Source: Phycisphaerales bacterium (GTDB lineage: Bacteria; Planctomycetota; Phycisphaerae; Phycisphaerales; UBA1924). Taken from it: a DNA stretch of 40,243 bases. The stretch covers positions 1 to 40,243 of the forward strand of contig JADLBU010000088.1 in NCBI GenBank assembly GCA_020847535.1, given 5' to 3'. The notes beneath the pieces were generated by a model, which saw nothing but the letters and a program-made list of their open reading frames with translations, ran no database searches and was not told the origin of the DNA. How positions within the stretch are numbered: the stretch's first letter is position 1; the number at the start of each line of letters is the position of its first letter. The translations under genes and the position numbers were made by a program. This document shows, in pieces, positions 35,407 to 40,243 of the stretch.

Positions 35407-36258
35407 ATGAGCCAAGGGGTGAATGTCCGACTGCCGCAGATCCGGAAGCTGGGAGAGACCTCTCGGACGGACAACTGGTGGATCCAGCCGCTGCTGGTGT
35501 TCCTGGGGTTCGCGACGTTCATCGTCTATTCGACGTGGGCGGCGTTCCAGGGGAAGCACTTCGCGTTTGACGGGGCGGGGGCGCACTACCTGTCACCGTT
35601 CTATTCGCCGCTGCTCTGGGATCCGCCGGGGATGCACAGCGGGCACGCGTGGTTCGGGGAGGCACCGAGCTGGCTCTTGTCGATCTGGCCGCCGTTCATG
35701 GCGTTCTCGCCGGCGCTGTTGATCCTGTGGGCGCCCGGCGGGTTCCGGTTCACGTGTTACTACTACCGCGGGGCGTACTACAAGGCGTTCTGGGCAGATC
35801 CGATCAACTGCTCGGTCGGGGAGCCGGGGTTCCGCAAGGAGAAGTATCGCGGCGAGAAGAAGTTTCCGCTGATCCTCCAGAACGTGCATCGGTACTTCCT
35901 GTACCTGGCGCTGGCGTTCCTGGTGCTCCTGGCGTGGGATGCGATCCACTCGTTCATGTTCACCGATCCGGTCAGCGGCGGGAACAAGTTCGGGATCGGC
36001 ATCGGCACTCTGGTGCTGACGATCAACCCGATCCTGCTGGGCGGTTACACGCTGGGGTGCCATTCGTTCAGGCACTTGATCGGCGGGCGGAAGAACGAGA
36101 TGGGGGATGGGATCGGCAAGAAGGCGTATGACTGCTCATCGTGCCTGAATCGCAGGCACATGCTGTGGGCGTGGATGAGCCTGTTCTGGGTCGGGTTCAC
36201 GGATGTGTACGTGCGGCTGTGCTCAATGGGGATCTGGACGGATTACCGCCTGATCTGA
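35407..36258 (+). CDS. Succinate dehydrogenase membrane anchor, Sdh1-type
   Basis: A 283-residue protein; the ATG at 35407 follows TGAGGAGTCGCTGG. Five membrane helices are predicted (about 26-43, 89-112, 163-183, 197-218, 252-268). It is much larger than the classic SdhC or SdhD (about 115-130 residues each). A single large anchor followed by a flavoprotein and a 248-residue iron-sulfur protein is the arrangement of mycobacterial Sdh1. Cys and His cluster in the second half: C117, C135, H161, H181, C218-H219, H223, C243-x2-C246 and H251. In mycobacterial Sdh1 the anchor is reported to carry a Rieske-type cluster in the membrane. Whether the ligands match must be checked. It passes electrons to quinone. 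Confidence 0.82.
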   Translation: MSQGVNVRLPQIRKLGETSRTDNWWIQPLLVFLGFATFIVYSTWAAFQGKHFAFDGAGAHYLSPFYSPLLWDPPGMHSGHAWFGEAPSWLLSIWPPFMAFSPALLILWAPGGFRFTCYYYRGAYYKAFWADPINCSVGEPGFRKEKYRGEKKFPLILQNVHRYFLYLALAFLVLLAWDAIHSFMFTDPVSGGNKFGIGIGTLVLTINPILLGGYTLGCHSFRHLIGGRKNEMGDGIGKKAYDCSSCLNRRHMLWAWMSLFWVGFTDVYVRLCSMGIWTDYRLI

Positions 36259-36259
36259 T

Positions 36260-36300
36260 TTTCGTGTTTTCTCCGTGTCCTCTGCGCTTCTGTGGTGAGT
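36260..36300. repeat. Dispersed 'TTCGTGTTTTCTCC' spacer repeat, copy 2
   Basis: The spacer between the anchor and sdhA, TTTTCGTGTTTTCTCCGTGT then CTTCTGTGGTGAGT, is the reverse complement of the type of sequence at 9148-9169. A related form, ACCGCGGAGGGCACCGAGAAG, lies at 38141-38161 between sdhA and the VOC gene. These are noncoding, composed of partial 'ACCRCGGAG' and 'GAAGAC' words. Confidence 0.5.
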
Positions 36301-36315
36301 CTGGTCGGAGTATCC

Positions 36316-38127
36316 ATGTCGGACTATCAAACTGTCGAACACGATGTGCTGGTGATTGGCGCCGGCGGGGCCGGGTTGCGAGCCGCGATCGAGGCGGCGG
36401 CGTCGAAGGTCTCGGTGGGGCTGGTCTGCAAGTCGCTGCTGGGGAAGGCCCACACAGTCATGGCCGAGGGTGGCATGGCGGCGGCGATGGCGAACGTGGA
36501 TGACCGGGACAACTGGAAGGTCCACTTCTCTGACACCATGCGCGGCGGGCAGTACCTGAACAACTGGGTGATGGCGGAGCTGCACGCCAAGGAAGCCCCG
36601 GATCGCGTGCGCGAGCTGGAGGCCTGGGGGGCGCTCTTCGACCGGACTCGCGATGGGCGGATCCTGCAACGCAACTTCGGGGGTCATCGATACCCGCGGC
36701 TGGCGCACGTGGGAGATCGCACGGGCCTTGAGATGATCCGGACGCTCCAGGACCACGGGATCCACCAGGGGATCGAGGTCTACATGGAGCAGACGGTGAC
36801 GACGCTGCTCACGGATGGGGGGAGAGTCGTCGGGGCCTTTGGATATGACCGGGAACGCGGCAGGTTCAAGGTCTTCAAGGCCAAGGCGATCGTGCTGGCG
36901 ACCGGGGGGGTCGGGCGGGCGTTCAAGATCAGCTCGAACTCGTGGGAGTACACCGGGGATGGCCATGCGCTCGCCTACAACGCGGGCGCGGACCTGATGG
37001 ACATGGAGTTCGTGCAGTTCCACCCGACGGGGATGGTGTGGCCGCCGAGCGTTCGGGGCATCCTGGTGACCGAGGGGGTTCGCGGCGAGGGTGGGCGCTT
37101 GCTCAACAACAAGGGCGAGCGGTTCATGTTCAATGACATCCCGGATCTGTACAAGAACCAGACCGCCAAGGATGCCGAAGAAGGCTGGCGATATGTGACG
37201 GGTGATAAGAGCGCGAACCGCCCGCCGGAGCTGTTGACGCGCGATCACGTGGCCCGGTGCATCAACCGAGAGGTGAAGGCCGGACGCGGATCTCCGCACG
37301 GGGGTGTGTATCTCGACATCGCGTGGATCAAGGAGAAGATCCCCAGCGCACAGGATCACATCAAGAAGAAGCTGCCGAGCATGTACCACCAGTTCAAGGA
37401 GCTGGCGGGTGTGGACATCACGACGACAACGATGGAGGTCGGGCCGACGACGCACTATGTGATGGGCGGTGTGCGGGTGGATGGCGTCACGCAGATGTCG
37501 ACGGTGCCGGGGCTGTTCGCGGCGGGCGAGGTCGCGGCGGGGCTGCACGGGGCGAACCGGCTGGGGGGAAACTCGCTCTCGGATCTGCTGGTGTTCGGCA
37601 AGCGGGCCGGGGAGCACGCGGCGAACTGGGCGCGGCAGCAGGGCGCGGGACGGATCGATGAAGCGCAGGTCTCGCAGGCGGCCAAGCAGGCCCTCGAGCC
37701 TTTCGACCGGCCCAACGGGGAGAACCCGTACAACGTGCAGCACTCGCTCCAGGACATGATGCAGGACAAGGTGGGCATCGTGCGCACGGAGGCGGACATG
37801 GCGGCGGCGATCGAGGGGCTGGGAGCGCTCAAGAAGCGCGCAAGCGGTGTCGGGATCGCCGGCAACCGCGAATACAACTCGGGGTGGCACACATGCCTGG
37901 ATCTGCCGAACCTGCTGTGCGTATCGGAGGCGGTGGCGCGGTGCGCGCTGGACCGGCGCGAGAGCCGGGGGGGGCACTTCCGCGAGGATTACCCGGAGAA
38001 GAGCAAGGAGTTCGCGAATCACAACACGGTGGTGCGGAAGAACGCCGATGGATCGATGCAATTGCGGCGGGAGGCGATCCCGGCGATGCGGGAAGATTTG
38101 AAGCAGGTGGTGGAAGAGAACAAGTAG
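36316..38127 (+). CDS. sdhA: Succinate dehydrogenase flavoprotein subunit
   Basis: A 603-residue protein; the ATG at 36316 follows GTCGGAGTATCC. It oxidises succinate to fumarate, passing two electrons through FAD to SdhB. The Rossmann motif VLVIGAGGAGLRAA (12-25) starts the FAD domain, and His46 in KAHTVMAEGG is the expected covalent FAD attachment residue. VQFHPTGM, VTEGVRGEGG (active-site Arg), RLGGNSLSDLLVFG and the THYVMGGV region are all present. The C-terminal helical domain ends in KQVVEENK. Length and motifs are normal for SDH/fumarate reductase flavoproteins. In the operon it comes after the anchor and before a VOC gene and sdhB. Which direction it runs in vivo cannot be decided from this sequence. 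Confidence 0.97.
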   Translation: MSDYQTVEHDVLVIGAGGAGLRAAIEAAASKVSVGLVCKSLLGKAHTVMAEGGMAAAMANVDDRDNWKVHFSDTMRGGQYLNNWVMAELHAKEAPDRVRELEAWGALFDRTRDGRILQRNFGGHRYPRLAHVGDRTGLEMIRTLQDHGIHQGIEVYMEQTVTTLLTDGGRVVGAFGYDRERGRFKVFKAKAIVLATGGVGRAFKISSNSWEYTGDGHALAYNAGADLMDMEFVQFHPTGMVWPPSVRGILVTEGVRGEGGRLLNNKGERFMFNDIPDLYKNQTAKDAEEGWRYVTGDKSANRPPELLTRDHVARCINREVKAGRGSPHGGVYLDIAWIKEKIPSAQDHIKKKLPSMYHQFKELAGVDITTTTMEVGPTTHYVMGGVRVDGVTQMSTVPGLFAAGEVAAGLHGANRLGGNSLSDLLVFGKRAGEHAANWARQQGAGRIDEAQVSQAAKQALEPFDRPNGENPYNVQHSLQDMMQDKVGIVRTEADMAAAIEGLGALKKRASGVGIAGNREYNSGWHTCLDLPNLLCVSEAVARCALDRRESRGGHFREDYPEKSKEFANHNTVVRKNADGSMQLRREAIPAMREDLKQVVEENK

Positions 38128-38165
38128 GGCAAGAAGACTCACCGCGGAGGGCACCGAGAAGACTG

Positions 38166-38585
38166 GTGGAAGAGGCAGTCACACATCCCCGGCTCGTGAA
38201 TCTTCGGCCGATGCTCGCATGCATTGATCTGCCGGAGGCAGTGCGGTTCTATGTAGAGAAACTGGGGTTCAACTGCAACGCGATGCATGGGAACCCGCCG
38301 GTGTGGGCCGATGTCGAGCGCAACGGTGTGTCGGTGATGCTCAACGCGCCGCCGGCCGAGTGCGTGCGGCGGGATGTGTCCAGGTCGAGCAGGGACTACC
38401 AGATCTACTACTTTGACGCGGAGGGTGTCGTGGAGCTGCACGCGAAGTTTGCGTCCAGGGGCGTCGCGGTCTCGCCGCTGCGGGTTGCGTTCTACGGGAT
38501 GAAGGAGTTCGAGGTTCGCGACCCGGAGGGCCACTGGCTGTGGTTCGCCGAACCGACGGATGAAGCGCCGTCGGAAAAGGAGTGA
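38166..38585 (+). CDS. VOC-superfamily (glyoxalase/bleomycin-resistance-like) protein
   Basis: A protein of 139 residues from a GTG at 38166; GTG 38196 and ATG 38211 are alternatives, and no start has a strong ribosome binding site. It shows one beta-alpha-beta-beta-beta pair of the vicinal oxygen chelate fold: NLRPMLACIDLPEAVRFYVE, KLGFNCNAMHGNPPVWADVE, then QIYYFDAEGVVELHAKFASR and EFEVRDPEGHWLWFAEPTDE. The Glu/His metal-site residues expected at the ends (GVSVML, GHWLWF) may be only partly kept. Such proteins include glyoxalase I, dioxygenases and antibiotic-binding proteins. It lies inside the succinate dehydrogenase operon, two bases before sdhB. Its role there is unknown; a detoxifying or regulatory part is possible. 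Confidence 0.8.
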   Translation: MEEAVTHPRLVNLRPMLACIDLPEAVRFYVEKLGFNCNAMHGNPPVWADVERNGVSVMLNAPPAECVRRDVSRSSRDYQIYYFDAEGVVELHAKFASRGVAVSPLRVAFYGMKEFEVRDPEGHWLWFAEPTDEAPSEKE

Positions 38586-38587
38586 CG

Positions 38588-39334
38588 ATGGGTAAGGCGA
38601 CGTTCAGGATCTGGACCGGGCAGGCCGAACAGGCGGGCTTCAAGGACTACGCGACCGATGTCGGCGAGGGCATGGTCGTGCTCGATGCCGTGCACCAGAT
38701 CCAGGCCGAGACGGCCCCGACGCTGGCGTGCCGCTGGAACTGCAAGGCAGGCAAGTGCGGATCGTGCTCGGCGGAGATCAACGGCAAGCCGCGGCTGATG
38801 TGCATGACGCGGCTGGATCAGCTGGACCTCTCGATGCCGGTGGTCATCGAGCCGATGAAGAGCTTCCCGCACATCAAGGACCTGGTGACGGATGTCTCGT
38901 GGAACTTCCGGGTCAAGAAGTCGATCAAGAAGTTCAAGCCCCGGGCGCCCGATGCACCCGATGGCACGTGGCGGATGCAGCAGGCGGATGTGGATCGCGT
39001 GCAGGAATTCCGCAAGTGCATCGAGTGCTTCCTGTGCCAGGATGTCTGCCACGTGCTGCGCGACCACCACAAACACCCGGAGTTCGCCGGACCCAGACAC
39101 TTCGTGTACACGGCGGCCCTGGAGATGCATCCGCTGGACACCGAGGATCGCCTCGGTCAGATGAAGGATGAGGGCGGGCTGGGGTACTGCAACATCACCA
39201 AGTGCTGCACGAAGGTGTGCCCCGAACACATCACGATCACGGACAACGCGATCATCCCGCTCAAGGAGCGGGTGGTGGATGAGTATTACGATCCGATCAC
39301 GCGGCTGTTCAAGATGTTCAAGCCGAGGAAGTAG
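38588..39334 (+). CDS. sdhB: Succinate dehydrogenase iron-sulfur subunit
   Basis: A 248-residue protein; the ATG at 38588 follows AAAAGGAGTGACG, and a GTG at 38582 is the alternative. It carries electrons from SdhA to the membrane anchor. The [2Fe-2S] ligands are Cys52, 57, 60 and 72 (C-x4-C-x2-C-x11-C). The [4Fe-4S] ligands are Cys144, 147, 150 and 154 in CIECFLCQDVC. The [3Fe-4S] ligands are probably Cys201, 207 and 211 in CNITKCCTKVCPEH, with an additional Cys206 next to the second. The other Cys of the second cluster region, including one after CPEH, are not obvious. The length of 248 matches mycobacterial Sdh1. It starts two bases after the VOC gene stop. Confidence 0.96.
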   Translation: MGKATFRIWTGQAEQAGFKDYATDVGEGMVVLDAVHQIQAETAPTLACRWNCKAGKCGSCSAEINGKPRLMCMTRLDQLDLSMPVVIEPMKSFPHIKDLVTDVSWNFRVKKSIKKFKPRAPDAPDGTWRMQQADVDRVQEFRKCIECFLCQDVCHVLRDHHKHPEFAGPRHFVYTAALEMHPLDTEDRLGQMKDEGGLGYCNITKCCTKVCPEHITITDNAIIPLKERVVDEYYDPITRLFKMFKPRK

Positions 39335-39371
39335 TCGCGTGCCACGCGTCATCGGGACCACGGAGCCGGGG

Positions 39372-39890
39372 ATGTTCGAGCTCAAGCCGATCGCCAAGGA
39401 ATCCATCGCCCGTGCGCTCGCCAAGGTCGAGCGCTATCGCCTGCTTGGCGAACCCGGAGAGGCCGAGAGCATCTGCCGGGATGTTCTCGATGCCGATCCG
39501 GGAAACCAGGAGGCGCTGGTATGCATGATTCTGACGCACACCGATCAGTTCGATGAGCCGCACTCGAGGCCCGATGAGGCTCGCGGGCTCCTGGGCCGGC
39601 TGTGCGCTGAATACGAGCGGCTCTATTACGCCGGGGTCATCGATGAGCGCTGGGGCAAGGCGCTCCTGCATGGCGGATATCCGAGGGAGACGGTGTTTCC
39701 GTTGATCCGCTCGGCGATGCAGCGGTTCGAGGCGGCCGAGAAGATCGCTCCCGAGGGCAACGACGATGCGGTGCTGCGGTGGAACGCGTGCGTTCGTCTG
39801 ATCGCCACGAATCGGCTGGCGGCGTCGGGGGATGGCAACGGCGAAACGCCGGGCGTTGAGAGCTTTGATGACGATGTCCCGGTCCGGTAG
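39372..39890 (+). CDS. Small TPR-like protein of unknown function (172 aa)
   Basis: The ATG at 39372 follows CGGAGCCGGGG; a GTG at 39339 would add 11 residues. The protein is helical throughout. Helix pairs such as KESIARALAKVERYRLLGEP, GEAESICRDVLDADPGNQEA and ALVCMILTHTDQFDE follow tetratricopeptide spacing. A later pair is FEAAEKIAPEGNDDAVLRWN. The end is acidic (ESFDDDVPVR). There is no signal peptide or membrane segment, so it is probably cytoplasmic. It begins 37 bases after sdhB on the same strand and is likely co-transcribed, which suggests an assembly or housekeeping role for the complex, though nothing proves it. Its TPR sequences do not reveal a partner. Confidence 0.75.
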   Translation: MFELKPIAKESIARALAKVERYRLLGEPGEAESICRDVLDADPGNQEALVCMILTHTDQFDEPHSRPDEARGLLGRLCAEYERLYYAGVIDERWGKALLHGGYPRETVFPLIRSAMQRFEAAEKIAPEGNDDAVLRWNACVRLIATNRLAASGDGNGETPGVESFDDDVPVR

Positions 39891-40243
39891 GCAGCGGGAG
39901 CGGCATTGCGGAAGGACTGACGTAAGAAACAGTGGGTTGCACGCGGTATCGCGGCTAGTGGTTCGTTCGTGGAGCCGTAGCGGTGCGGCAAGTCCTATCC
40001 GATATCTCTCTCCGTATCCACAACCCCGACGAACGGTTTCTCGCTGGCGGCCGCGGCAAACGGGCCGCCAAACAGCCGTTTACAGAGAATCCTAGCCCGA
40101 TCGATCTTTGTGAGTCCCGCCGACTGAGACCGGAAGCCGCCGTTCTCTTTCGGCTCTCGCCCGCCTCTGTCATCCCCGCAGGACATCGGGTGGCAGTTCC
40201 GAGAAGTGAGTCTCACTCTTGTAGAAGGGTTGAGACCTCGAAA
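39891..40243. other. 353-base stretch without a convincing gene
   Basis: No open frame here has recognisable protein character. The stretch contains a perfect 8-bp inverted repeat, TGGCGGCC (40045-40052) and GGCCGCCA (40063-40070), around a 10-base loop. It may end the sdh transcript, but no T-run follows. The right end may hold the promoter region of a gene outside the window. Confidence 0.6.
40045..40070. terminator. Candidate hairpin downstream of the sdh operon
   Basis: TGGCGGCC and GGCCGCCA form an 8-bp GC-rich stem with the loop GCGGCAAACG. It is 155 bases after the last gene of the operon and has no T-run, so the call is weak. Confidence 0.3.

Noticed and set aside
36223..38154. A 643-residue minus-strand reading frame opposite sdhA
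   Set aside because: Its composition is His/Arg/Pro-heavy and it lies opposite a flavoprotein with all motifs present; not a gene.
39891..40243. Short minus-strand frames at the right edge
   Set aside because: They are Arg/Ser-rich, share no family resemblance and are probably chance frames.

Overview
The window is high-GC bacterial DNA that reads most naturally as a Planctomycetota chromosome, probably Phycisphaerae-like. The basis is a combination of traits: an ECF sigma factor gene overlapping a Ser/Thr kinase gene, exosortase-type (PEP-CTERM-like) C-termini, a 'CGY...CPECG' zinc ribbon on a membrane protein, many secreted proteins and lipoproteins, and short repetitive spacers. This placement is inference; there is no rRNA or tRNA here to confirm it.

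Layout. 1-301: the start of an IS630-like transposase runs off the left edge, abutting a truncated ECF sigma factor. 302-1086: no convincing gene; two DnaA-box-like sites. 1087-4319 (minus): a secreted protein of unknown function, a hypothetical protein with an unclear start, and a HAF-repeat secreted protein with a sorting tail, followed by a good terminator. 4564-9900: a helix-turn-helix protein of unknown function, a SPOR-domain lipoprotein, an acyl-CoA synthetase, a small lipoprotein and a short transaldolase. 9970-11586: ruvB, then an overlapping DUF433/DUF5615 pair of toxin-antitoxin type. 11641-12674: a formylglycine-generating-enzyme-like secreted protein broken by a frameshift and a Trp-to-TGA change, followed by a cluster of hairpins. 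12833-15321 (minus): a histidine kinase and an NtrC-type sigma-54 activator.

15503-22802 is a probable carbohydrate locus. A 1540-residue secreted enzyme carries a GH2 module, two binding modules and a GH51 alpha-L-arabinofuranosidase module. It is transcribed divergently from a ROK-family regulator with a candidate operator between them, and an MFS transporter follows. 22847-27861 holds a DUF1579 protein, a CocE-type lipoprotein hydrolase, a zinc-ribbon membrane protein and a secreted esterase. 27964-29949 has a methyltransferase and heme O synthase (ctaB), with palindromes in both leaders. 30006-32683 (minus) is the ECF sigma/kinase pair, with a G-quadruplex-forming tract just upstream of the ribosome binding site. 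32847-35292 has a small secreted protein, a LuxR-type regulator and a metallo-beta-lactamase-fold hydrolase.

35407-39890 is a succinate dehydrogenase operon: a five-helix membrane anchor, SdhA, a VOC protein, SdhB and a small TPR-like protein. Its subunit plan (one anchor of about 280 residues, a flavoprotein, a 248-residue iron-sulfur protein) resembles mycobacterial Sdh1. The anchor has Cys/His clusters that could bind a membrane-embedded cluster.

The observations most worth following are the GH2-GH51 fusion with its divergent ROK regulator, the Cys/His-rich Sdh anchor and VOC gene inside the sdh operon, the G-quadruplex at the sigma/kinase operon, and the doubly broken FGE-like gene.
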